A stretch of DNA of 27,156 nucleotides. Origin: an uncultured bacterium (GTDB lineage: Bacteria; Auribacterota; Tritonobacteria; UBA1439). The position numbers and the translations under genes were made by a program. The stretch lies in assembly GCA_937858775.1 (NCBI GenBank), contig CALLYX010000422.1:1-27156 (forward strand). Direction: 5' to 3'. Positions 1 to 7,294 of this stretch are shown here, one piece after another; position 1 is the first letter of the stretch, and every line of letters starts with the position of its first letter. The notes below the pieces were generated by a model. The model was not told where the DNA came from, did no database searches, and saw only the letters and a list, made by a program, of their open reading frames with translations.

Positions 1-91
1 GTGCGATGCCGCGCAGGCGGCGATCTTCTCGGGGGGGCGCCTCGTGGCGGAGGGCCCCCCCGAGAAGATCGCCGCCTGCGCGGCATCGCAC
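1..91. repeat. 38-bp perfect inverted repeat (fold-back) at the window edge
   Basis: Bases 1-38 are the exact reverse complement of bases 54-91, with a 15-base spacer (39-53). The right arm reads as authentic uvrA 3' coding sequence, while the left arm encodes residues that do not fit UvrA in the same frame. Together with its position exactly at base 1, this suggests a contig-end fold-back or chimera rather than a biological hairpin. The geometry is certain; its origin is inferred. Confidence 0.9.
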
Positions 92-127
92 ACCGGGAGG
101 CATCTCAGGGGGTACCTGGAGAAGTAG
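32..127 (+). CDS. uvrA: UvrA excinuclease ATPase, C-terminal fragment
   Basis: Only the last ~30 codons are present, ending at TAG 125-127. The frame reads GGRLVAEGPPEKIAAC, then ASHTGRHLRGYLEK. This matches the family tail in which a G-rich segment leads to V-A-x-G-T-P-E-x-(I/V)-A and finally S-H-T-G-x-(Y/H)-L. UvrA is the damage-sensing ATPase of nucleotide excision repair. Upstream of base ~38 the frame encodes CDAAQAAIFS where the family has an acidic Gly-rich stretch, because those bases belong to the mirrored fold-back arm. The true gene therefore continues off the window and its junction here is unreliable. The assignment rests on a short tail, so it is good but not certain. Confidence 0.72.
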   Translation, partial: GGRLVAEGPPEKIAACAASHTGRHLRGYLEK

Positions 128-164
128 CGCTGACCCCCCGCGGCGCGCGGGCCGGTCTTGCATA

Positions 165-193
165 TTGTCCGCCCCCCACCCCTGTGTTACTAT
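165..193 (+). promoter_or_regulatory. Possible sigma-70 promoter for lptF
   Basis: TTGTCC at 165-170 is followed after 17 bases by TACTAT at 188-193, overlapping TATCATGG at 191-198. A TATnATGG string also occurs at the putative promoters of the helicase and lon. The uvrA stop lies at 127 and the lptF start at 233, so a start site near 200 would leave a short leader. The -35 match is weak. Confidence 0.35.
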
Positions 194-232
194 CATGGAA
201 CGGCGCCACCCGGACATCGCGGCGGATCCCAC

Positions 233-1354
233 GTGAAAATCATTCAGCGCTATATCGGCGGCCAGCTCCTCAAGACGTTCTCCATCTCCCTGGGCGTCTT
301 CACCTTCATTCTCTTCATGGGGAACGTGATAAGGATCCTGGACATGCTCGAGCGCGGCGTGGCCGGGGGGCTTCTGCTCAGGCTCTTCCTGAGCTTCATA
401 CCGTACCTCCTCGTCTTCTCCATTCCGATGTCCATCCTCACCTCCTGCCTGCTCGTCTTCGGCCGCCTCTCCGCCGACAACGAGATCACCGCGATGCGCG
501 CCTGCGGGATCAGCTACCGCAAGATCTTCCAGAGCGGGGTCCTGCTCGCCCTCGCCCTCGCCGCCGTCTCGTGGGTGGTGAACGCGTCGCTCGCCCCCCG
601 GGCGCACTACGCCATCCGGAAACTGCGCAACCAGGTCGGGGCCCAGAGCCCGGCGGCGCTCCTCGAGCCCGGGGTTTTCATCGATTACTTCAAGCCGTAC
701 CAGTTTTACATCGGCTCCAAGGTCGGGAGCCTATTCAAGGACGTGATCATATACGAGAAACTCCCCGACGGCCGCGACCGCTTCCTCAAGGCCTCCCACG
801 GGGAGATCGTCTCCGACGAGGCGCGCAGGATCGTCTTCAAGCTCTTCGACGGGACGATGGAGGAGCCGCCGAAGGAAGGGGAGAGCGCCTCCGTCTCGGC
901 CACGTTCAAGACGTACATCGTGAAGATGGGGCTCGACGAGGAGGACGGCGGGGTGCCGAAGAAGATGGCCGACTACACCTTCGCCGAGCTCATCGCCAAG
1001 ACCAGGCAGTGGAGGGCCCGGCTCGCGACGGCGCGGAGCCCGATCTACAGGCGCGACACGCTCCGCCGGATAAGCATCACGCTTACCGAGGCGAGCGAGC
1101 GGCTGGTCTACACCTTCTGCGTCATCGCGTTCGTGATGGTCGGGATGCCGCTGGGCATCGTCGCGCACCGCGGGGAGACCTCCGTCGGGGCGGCGATCAG
1201 CCTGGCCCTGGTGGGCCTCAACTACGCCTTCATCATCTGCGTGGAGGCGCTCCAGGAGCGGGTCTGGCTCTACCCGTTCGTCCTCATCTGGCTTCCCAAC
1301 GCGGCGTTCGCGGTCCTCGGGCCGTGGCTCACGTGGCGCCTGGACAGGAGATGA
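233..1354 (+). CDS. lptF: LPS export system permease LptF
   Basis: 373-aa YjgP/YjgQ-family inner-membrane protein. N-terminal transmembrane helices (residues ~10-120) include the family signature SADNEITAMRACGIS near residue 80, followed by a periplasmic beta-jellyroll-like segment (~140-270) and C-terminal helices (~280-370). LptF pairs with LptG and the LptB ATPase to pull lipopolysaccharide out of the inner membrane. I chose GTG 233 because the frame from there opens with VKIIQRYIGGQLLKTF, the usual family N-terminus; the upstream in-frame ATG at 158 would add 25 residues with no membrane character. The next gene, lptG, starts 3 bases after the stop and is clearly co-transcribed. LptF and LptG are similar paralogues; the order and the adjacent LptG favour this call. 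Confidence 0.88.
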   Translation: MKIIQRYIGGQLLKTFSISLGVFTFILFMGNVIRILDMLERGVAGGLLLRLFLSFIPYLLVFSIPMSILTSCLLVFGRLSADNEITAMRACGISYRKIFQSGVLLALALAAVSWVVNASLAPRAHYAIRKLRNQVGAQSPAALLEPGVFIDYFKPYQFYIGSKVGSLFKDVIIYEKLPDGRDRFLKASHGEIVSDEARRIVFKLFDGTMEEPPKEGESASVSATFKTYIVKMGLDEEDGGVPKKMADYTFAELIAKTRQWRARLATARSPIYRRDTLRRISITLTEASERLVYTFCVIAFVMVGMPLGIVAHRGETSVGAAISLALVGLNYAFIICVEALQERVWLYPFVLIWLPNAAFAVLGPWLTWRLDRR

Positions 1355-1357
1355 GTC

Positions 1358-2446
1358 ATGCCGAGGGTCAAGTTGATCGACCGGTATCTCATCCGCGAGT
1401 TCCTCATACCGCTCTGCTACTGCCTCGCGGCGTTCATGCTCATCTACGTCATCTATGACCTCTCCGCCCACCTCGACAACTACATAGAGGACCGGGTGCC
1501 GATGCGCTTCCTCTTCCACTACTACATGATCCAGATGCCGCTGGTCATGGTGCAGGTCATCCCCCTCTCCATCCTGCTCGCGATCGTCTACTGCGTCGGT
1601 GCGCTGAGCCGCCACAACGAGATCACCGCGATGAGGGCCACCGGCATCACCGTCTACCGGATCATGCTGCCGTACCTCTGCCTCGGCGCCTGCTTCACCG
1701 GCGTCATCTTCTACCTGAACGAGCGCCACGCCCCGAGGGCATACGAGGAGTCGAAGAAGTTCCTCGAGGACGCGAGCGGCAGGAGGGACGAGGAGAAGGG
1801 GAAGATGCGCCCGCTCGCCTTCTTCAACTCGAAGGAGGGGAGATCGTGGGCCGGGCAGTGGGGGCCGTCGGGGGGGGGGGTGCTCCAGGGCGTCTCCGTG
1901 CGGAGCTTCCGGAACGGCCAGGTGGTGGAGACGATCTCCGCGGCGAAGGCCTCCTACCTCGACCGGGAGTGGTGGTTCTTCGACGGCTCCATCCAGCGCT
2001 ACGACTCGAAGGGGCGCGTCCGCGGGAACGAGGAGACGTTCGCCAAGCGCCGCTTCCCGTTCGGCGAGAAACCCGAGGATTTCCGGAGCAGCCAGAAGGA
2101 GTCGGTTTCCATGAACATCGGCGAGCTCTGGCGGAACATGGCCCTCTATCCGAAGGACTCCGAGATCTACGGCAAGAAGCTCGTGGATCTCCATTACAAG
2201 ATCGCATTTCCGTTCGTCGGCATCACGATCGTCCTCATCGCGCTGCCGCTGTCGATATCCTCCACCCGCGGCGGGGCCGCGGGGAGCGCGGGCCTGAGCA
2301 TCGCCCTCTGCATCTCCTACTACGTGGTGGGGATGGTGAGCCTGTCGCTCGGGCACGGGGGGCGCCTGCCCGCCTGGTTCGCGAGCTGGCTCCCCAACAT
2401 CGTCTTCAGCGCGGCGGGGCTCGTGCTGCTTTACAGGAACAGGTAG
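1358..2446 (+). CDS. lptG: LPS export system permease LptG
   Basis: 362-aa YjgP/YjgQ-family permease, partner of LptF. It shows N-terminal helices, the signature SRHNEITAMRATGIT at ~residues 85-99, a periplasmic domain (~125-270) and three C-terminal helices ending at a Tyr-Arg-Asn-Arg tail. An AGGAG ribosome site at 1346-1350 sits just before ATG 1358 and overlaps the lptF end, indicating translational coupling. An uninterrupted run of 11 G (1870-1880) lies within the periplasmic-domain coding region and is read as Ser-Gly-Gly-Gly; a one-base change there would shift the frame (see findings). dnaE follows 14 bases downstream. Confidence 0.88.
   Translation: MPRVKLIDRYLIREFLIPLCYCLAAFMLIYVIYDLSAHLDNYIEDRVPMRFLFHYYMIQMPLVMVQVIPLSILLAIVYCVGALSRHNEITAMRATGITVYRIMLPYLCLGACFTGVIFYLNERHAPRAYEESKKFLEDASGRRDEEKGKMRPLAFFNSKEGRSWAGQWGPSGGGVLQGVSVRSFRNGQVVETISAAKASYLDREWWFFDGSIQRYDSKGRVRGNEETFAKRRFPFGEKPEDFRSSQKESVSMNIGELWRNMALYPKDSEIYGKKLVDLHYKIAFPFVGITIVLIALPLSISSTRGGAAGSAGLSIALCISYYVVGMVSLSLGHGGRLPAWFASWLPNIVFSAAGLVLLYRNR
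1870..1880 (+). repeat. Homopolymer G11 tract inside lptG
   Basis: Eleven consecutive G residues within coding sequence, in frame with the intact lptG reading frame. Tracts of this length are known contingency loci in some Gram-negative bacteria and are also frequent sequencing-error sites. Confidence 0.9.
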
Positions 2447-2460
2447 CGACCGAGGGTGCA

Positions 2461-5400
2461 ATGCATCACTCCCACTTTGCGCACCTCCATGTCCACAGCG
2501 AGTACAGCCTCCTCGACGGCGCCTGCCGGCTCGCGGCGCTGGTCGAGCGGGCCCGCGAGCTGAAGATGCCCGCCCTCGCCCTCACCGACCACGGCTTCAT
2601 GGGCGGCGCCCTCGAGTTCTACGCCAAGGCGATGGCAGCGGGCGTGAAGCCGATCATCGGGCAGGAGATGTATATCGCCCCGGGGCGCCGCACCGAGCGG
2701 AAGGCGTCCGGGATAAAGGACGCATCGTACCACATCCTCCTCCTGGCCAAGGATATCCAGGGATACCGCAATCTCCTCGCCCTCTCCTCCCGCGCGCACC
2801 TCGAGGGGTTCTACTACAAGCCCAGGATCGACAAGGAGCTCCTCGCCTCCATGAGCGGCGGCCTGGTTGGGGCGAGCGCATGCCTCAAGGGGGAGATCGC
2901 GGCGCTGATCCTGAGGGGGGATCTCGCCGGGGCCGAGCGCGCCGCGGGCGAGTTCAAGGAGATCTTCGGCCCGGGCGACTTCTACCTCGAGCTGCACAAC
3001 CACGGCATCGAGGAGCAGAAGCGGGTGAACCGCGAGCTCCCAGGGATCGCGCGGCGCGTCGGGCTGCCGCTCCTGGCCACGAACGACGTCCATTACATGC
3101 GCCGCGATGACGCCCTCGCCCACGAGGTCCTCCTCTGCATCCAGACGGGGAAGACGCTCCTCGACGAGCAGCGCATGAAGCTCTCCACCGGGGAGTTCTA
3201 CTTCAAGTCGCAGGAGGAGATGGCCGCGGCGCTCGGCGAGTTCGAGGGCGCGCTCGCCCGCACCATCGAGGTCGTCGAGAAGTGCACGCTGGAGCTCAAC
3301 TTCAAGGACGAGAAGGGGGCGCAGATCTACCGGATCCCCGACTATCCCCCGCCGGCGGGGAAGGGGAGGATGGAGTATCTCCGCGAACTGTGCCGCGACG
3401 GGATAGCGCGCCGCTACCCCGGGACGCCCCCCGAGGTGATGCAGCGCCTCGACCGGGAGCTCAAGGTGATCGAGCGGATGAACTTCGAGAGTTACTTCCT
3501 GATCGTATGGGATTTCATCAACTGGGCGCGCCGGCAGGATATCCCGGTCGGCCCCGGGCGCGGCTCCGCCGCCGGCTCGATCGCCGCGTACGCGCTGGGG
3601 ATCACGGACATCGATCCGCTCAGGTACAACCTCCTCTTCGAGCGGTTCCTGAACCCGAACCGCGTGACCATGCCGGACATGGATATCGATTTCTGCTACG
3701 ACCGGCGGGGGGAACTGATCGGCTACGTGAGCGAGCGCTACGGGCACGAGAACGTCGCCCAGATCATCACCTTCGGGCGGATGAAGGCGAAGGCGGTGAT
3801 ACGCGACGTCGGGCGCGTCCTCGGGATGCCGTACGGCGAGGTGGACGCGATCGCCAAGCTCGTCCCCGCCGACCCCAAGATCACCCTCGCCGAGGCGATA
3901 GATACGGAGCCCGAGCTGAAGCGCCTCAAGGAAAAGGACGAGCGGGTCGCCCGCCTCATGGACCTCGCCTTTTCCATCGAGGGGCTCGCCCGCAACGCCT
4001 CCACGCACGCCGCCGGCGTCGTGATAGCCGACCGGCCGCTCACCGACTACCTCCCCCTCTGCCGCGGCACCAACGACGAGCCGATCACGCAGTACGCGAT
4101 GAAATCCGTCGAGGAGATCGGGCTCCTCAAGATGGACTTCCTCGGCCTGCGCACCCTGACCGTCCTGCACAACGCCCTGCAGATCATCAAGCACACGCGC
4201 GGCACGGCGATCTCCTGGGACGATATTCCCCTCGACGACCCCGCCACCTTCGATCTCCTCAACCGCGCCGACACGGTGGGGGTCTTCCAGCTCGAGAGCG
4301 GCGGGATGCGGGACCTCTCGAAGAAGATCGGGCTGGACCGGTTCGAGGACCTGATCGCCCTCCTCGCCCTCTTCCGCCCCGGGCCGATGCGGATGCTCGA
4401 CGACTATGTAAGGCGCAAGCACGGCGAGACGAAGATCACCTACATCCATCCGGGGCTCGAGCCGATACTCAAGGACACCTACGGCGTCATGCTTTACCAG
4501 GAGCAGGTGATCCAGCTCGCCCACGAGATAGCCGGATTCACCCTCCCCCAGGCCGACAACCTCCGCCGCATCATGGGGAAGAAGATCGTCGAGCAGATGG
4601 CGAAACAGCAGGAGGCGTTCGTGCGGGGGGCGGTCAGGAAGGGGGTGAAGAAGGCGGTCGCCGAGCAGATATTCGAGATGGTTTCCCGCTTCGCCGAGTA
4701 CGGCTTCAACAAGTCGCACAGCGCCGCGTACGCCCTGATCGCCTACCGGACCGCCTACCTCAAGGCCAACTACCCGGTAGAGTACATGGCCGCGCTCCTA
4801 TCGAGCGAGATCAACAACACCGACAAGATCGCCGAGTATATCGCCGAGTGCGCCAGGATGCGGATCAAGATCCTCCCCCCCGACGTGAACGAGAGCTTCG
4901 CCCGGTTCACGGTGGTCGGCGACGCCATACGATTCGGACTCGCCGCGGTCAAGAACGTCGGCGGTTCCGCAGTCGATTCGATCCTCGAGGCGCGTAAGAA
5001 GGGCGGGAGGTTCACGAGCATCTTCGACTTCGGCTGCCGCGTGGACTCCCGCCTGGTGAACAAGAAGGTCTTCGAGAGCCTGATATGCGGCGGGGCGTTC
5101 GACAGCCTCGGCTTCAGGCGGGCCCAGCTCATGGCCGGCGTCGAGAGGGCCATCGAGAGGGCGGCGGAGGCCCAGCGGGACCGCAGGCAGGGGCAGGGGT
5201 CGTTCTTCGACGTCCTGGAGGGCCCGCGGGTCGGAAATGGGGCGGGAGAGGAGTTGCCCGACGTGCCGGAGTGGCCGGAGAACCGGCTCCTCGCGCAGGA
5301 GAAGGCGCTCCTCGGTTTCTACGTGAGCGGCCACCCGCTCGCCCGCTTCGGGGGGGAGATCAGGAGGTTCGCCACCGCGAGCACGGAGACGCTCTCGGCG

Positions 5401-5916
5401 GAGAAGGACGGGGCGACGGTGAAACTCGGTGGCATCATAGCGAAGGTCCGCGTCACGTTCACGCGCAGGCAGAACAAGAAGATGGCGGTGGCGGTGCTCG
5501 AGGACCTCGACGGTACGGTAGAGATCCTCGTCGTCCCCCGCGTCTACGAGCAGGCTGCGCCGCTGATCGTGGAGGAGGCGGCGGTCCTCGTCACCGGGAG
5601 GGTGAGCGCCGAGGGGGACAACCCGAAGGTCATCGCCGACGAGATCATGCCGCTCGAGGAGGCGCAGCAGCGCTGCACGGCGGCGATGTACGTGACCGTC
5701 CATCTCTCGGACATCGAGCGCGGGAAGCTGGACGAGCTGAAGAACCTGCTCGAGGGCGCGCCGGGGGCCTGTCCGGTGTTCCTCGACTTCGCCTCCCCGA
5801 CGGGGGAGCGGGTGCTGATGAAGACAGGGCGGCAGTTCCGCGTGACCCCCTCCCGGGAGCTGGTGCGGGGCGTCGAGACGGTGCTGGGCGAGTCGAGCGT
5901 GCGGCTGACGGCGTGA
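2461..5916 (+). CDS. dnaE: DNA polymerase III subunit alpha
   Basis: 1151 aa, a normal length for the DnaE1 type. The N-terminal PHP domain opens with HLHVHSEYSLLDG (residues ~8-20) and continues with NDVHYMRRDDALAHE. The palm carries PDMDIDF with catalytic Asp406 and Asp408 and the third Asp in LLKMDFLGL (Asp559). The conserved FNKSHSAAYALIAYRTAYLK follows at ~750, then a helix-hairpin-helix region and a C-terminal OB-fold (~990-1070). It is the replicative polymerase subunit and acts with the beta clamp and clamp loader. ATG 2461 is preceded by GAGGG at 2453-2457, which supports this start over the long upstream in-frame extension through the lptG region. No 3'-5' exonuclease insertion is seen, so it is not PolC. 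Confidence 0.96.
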   Translation: MHHSHFAHLHVHSEYSLLDGACRLAALVERARELKMPALALTDHGFMGGALEFYAKAMAAGVKPIIGQEMYIAPGRRTERKASGIKDASYHILLLAKDIQGYRNLLALSSRAHLEGFYYKPRIDKELLASMSGGLVGASACLKGEIAALILRGDLAGAERAAGEFKEIFGPGDFYLELHNHGIEEQKRVNRELPGIARRVGLPLLATNDVHYMRRDDALAHEVLLCIQTGKTLLDEQRMKLSTGEFYFKSQEEMAAALGEFEGALARTIEVVEKCTLELNFKDEKGAQIYRIPDYPPPAGKGRMEYLRELCRDGIARRYPGTPPEVMQRLDRELKVIERMNFESYFLIVWDFINWARRQDIPVGPGRGSAAGSIAAYALGITDIDPLRYNLLFERFLNPNRVTMPDMDIDFCYDRRGELIGYVSERYGHENVAQIITFGRMKAKAVIRDVGRVLGMPYGEVDAIAKLVPADPKITLAEAIDTEPELKRLKEKDERVARLMDLAFSIEGLARNASTHAAGVVIADRPLTDYLPLCRGTNDEPITQYAMKSVEEIGLLKMDFLGLRTLTVLHNALQIIKHTRGTAISWDDIPLDDPATFDLLNRADTVGVFQLESGGMRDLSKKIGLDRFEDLIALLALFRPGPMRMLDDYVRRKHGETKITYIHPGLEPILKDTYGVMLYQEQVIQLAHEIAGFTLPQADNLRRIMGKKIVEQMAKQQEAFVRGAVRKGVKKAVAEQIFEMVSRFAEYGFNKSHSAAYALIAYRTAYLKANYPVEYMAALLSSEINNTDKIAEYIAECARMRIKILPPDVNESFARFTVVGDAIRFGLAAVKNVGGSAVDSILEARKKGGRFTSIFDFGCRVDSRLVNKKVFESLICGGAFDSLGFRRAQLMAGVERAIERAAEAQRDRRQGQGSFFDVLEGPRVGNGAGEELPDVPEWPENRLLAQEKALLGFYVSGHPLARFGGEIRRFATASTETLSAEKDGATVKLGGIIAKVRVTFTRRQNKKMAVAVLEDLDGTVEILVVPRVYEQAAPLIVEEAAVLVTGRVSAEGDNPKVIADEIMPLEEAQQRCTAAMYVTVHLSDIERGKLDELKNLLEGAPGACPVFLDFASPTGERVLMKTGRQFRVTPSRELVRGVETVLGESSVRLTA

Positions 5917-5920
5917 CGGC

Positions 5921-5930
5921 GGGGGGGGGG
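5921..5930 (+). repeat. G10 tract between dnaE and the next gene
   Basis: Ten consecutive G residues lie 4 bases after the dnaE stop and 8 bases before the GTG start of the next gene, where a ribosome-binding site would be expected. A length change would alter spacing around the initiation region rather than a reading frame. Confidence 0.85.
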
Positions 5931-5938
5931 CATATCCG

Positions 5939-6469
5939 GTGAGGGTCGCCGTCATAGGTCCGTCGGATATCGGGCGCGTCGCACGCGCCGCGGGCGCGGA
6001 CCCGGGCCGCATCGAGGCGGCCGCGGCGGAGGCGGGGCGCCTTCTGGCGGCGGCCGGGCACGAACTCGTAGTCTGTCCCGACCGCGGCGTCCCGGTCATC
6101 GCCGCGCGCGCCTACCGGGCCGCGGGGGGAAGGCGGATCCTTGGGCTTATCCCCGCCTCCGGCGACTCGGCGCCCGGATCGATCAGCCGCGTCGAGCGGC
6201 ACAGCGCCCTCTGCGACGAGGCGGACCGCTCCCTGACCTGGTACGAGCAGCACGCCCGCATTGTGCGCGACTCCGACGCCATGATCTGCCTCGGGCTCTC
6301 CTGCGGCACGGCCTGCGAGATCGCCTGGACGAAATGGACGAAGAGGATCCCGGTCTACGTCCTCGACGGGCTCGGGAGCGCGGTCCCGCCCGAGATCGGG
6401 GCGGAGACGGAGATCCGCCGCCGGGGCGCGCTCAGCGAAATCATCGCCGAGCTGGACGCCGGGAAATGA
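5939..6469 (+). CDS. SLOG/LOG-like nucleotide-binding protein
   Basis: 176-aa single-domain Rossmann-like protein. It starts with MRVAVIGPSDIGR (beta strand plus glycine-rich turn), has a CPDRG segment near 45, and carries a CGTACEIAW segment near residue 125 corresponding to the GT-x2-E signature of the SLOG/LOG superfamily (lysine-decarboxylase-like, DprA-related). The usual preceding Pro-Gly-Gly is replaced by Gly-Leu-Ser-Cys, so LOG phosphoribohydrolase activity (cytokinin-type or nucleotide-monophosphate cleavage) is not assured. The GTG 5939 start is only 23 bases after dnaE, so it is likely in the same transcript. No membrane or export signal is visible. Family-level call only. Confidence 0.6.
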   Translation: MRVAVIGPSDIGRVARAAGADPGRIEAAAAEAGRLLAAAGHELVVCPDRGVPVIAARAYRAAGGRRILGLIPASGDSAPGSISRVERHSALCDEADRSLTWYEQHARIVRDSDAMICLGLSCGTACEIAWTKWTKRIPVYVLDGLGSAVPPEIGAETEIRRRGALSEIIAELDAGK

Positions 6470-6635
6470 CAACCCCGCGCGGGGCCGCTGGGATTCTCGG
6501 AGGCGCGCCGGTTCTCGCCGCCTTGTCCGGCCCCCCCGTTCGGACCGCGGGGCCGGTCAAGGCCCGCACGCGGGTGGATAGGGGCGCGTTGTCCAAGCCG
6601 TTCGCCGCCTTATTGCCCGGGGCCCGAGGTGCCGC

Positions 6636-7280
6636 ATGCCGTTGAGCCAGGGGTTCTACGACCGGGCCTACACGGTCTTCTGGAAGACGTACCGCGTCGT
6701 CTTCAAGCTCTACTTCCGCTGGCAGGTGCACGGAGTGGAGAACGTCCCGCTCACCGGCGGGGCGATCCTCGCCGTCAACCACTCGAGCGCCCTCGACCCG
6801 CCGCTCGGCGGCGTCGGCCTGCCGCGTAAGATCTGGTACCTCGGGCGCGCGAGCCTCGTCAAGAGCCGCTTCACCGATTTCATCTTCAAGTGCCAGCACC
6901 TCGTCCCGATCACCCGCGGCGAAGCGGACCTGGGCGCGATGAAGCGGATCATCTCCCTCATCGCGTCGGGGGAGATAGTCCTCATGTTCCCCGAGGGGAC
7001 GCGGAGCGCCGACGGGACGCTCGGCCCGGGCAAGGAGGGGATCGGGGTGTTCGTGCGGCACGCGAAGGCGGACGTCATCCCGTGCTACATCTCCGGGACG
7101 TGGCGCGCGATGCCGAAGGGGAGCGTGATTCCGCGCCCCGTGAAGATCAGGATCGCCTACGGCCCGATCATCCGCTACGCGGAGTTCGCCGACTGCCCGA
7201 AGGGGCGGCCCGGGTTCGCGGTGATCAGCGCCAGGATCATGGAGCGCATAGCCGCCCTCAAGAGAGAGATCGAGGGGTGA
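6636..7280 (+). CDS. 1-acyl-sn-glycerol-3-phosphate acyltransferase (PlsC-like)
   Basis: 214-aa acyltransferase. The HX4D catalytic motif is NHSSALD (residues 48-54), the substrate-binding motif FPEGTRS lies at 118-124, and a conserved Pro (ADVIPCYISG) follows at ~148. These define the PlsC/LPLAT family, which acylates lysophosphatidate to phosphatidate at the inner membrane; related members acylate other lipids. A GAGGT ribosome site (6626-6630) is placed 5 bases before ATG 6636. Upstream lies a 166-base gap with a weak TTGTCC/TATTGC pair (6589/6611). The gene ends 14 bases before the convergent helicase stop. The family is secure; the exact acyl acceptor is inferred. Confidence 0.85.
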   Translation: MPLSQGFYDRAYTVFWKTYRVVFKLYFRWQVHGVENVPLTGGAILAVNHSSALDPPLGGVGLPRKIWYLGRASLVKSRFTDFIFKCQHLVPITRGEADLGAMKRIISLIASGEIVLMFPEGTRSADGTLGPGKEGIGVFVRHAKADVIPCYISGTWRAMPKGSVIPRPVKIRIAYGPIIRYAEFADCPKGRPGFAVISARIMERIAALKREIEG

Positions 7281-7294
7281 GCCGGCGCGGCCCG

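Noticed and set aside
1..1458. Long open frame across the uvrA end and lptF
   Set aside because: Arg/Pro/Gly-rich shadow of the real lptF frame in a GC-rich, stop-poor region.
1846..2460. N-terminal extension of dnaE through lptG
   Set aside because: The in-frame extension lies over the lptG coding region in another frame; dnaE has its own ribosome site at 2453-2457.
731..2461. 576-residue open frame on the minus strand opposite lptF/lptG
   Set aside because: Highly charged, low-quality sequence with no domain; antisense of two well-supported genes.
2431..4719. 762-residue open frame antisense to dnaE
   Set aside because: Glu/Leu/Val/Asp-rich shadow frame with no recognisable motif; dnaE is secure on the other strand.
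6473..6484. CCCCGCGCGGGG palindrome after the SLOG-like gene
   Set aside because: Zero-loop GC palindrome with no U tract; too common in this composition to call a terminator.
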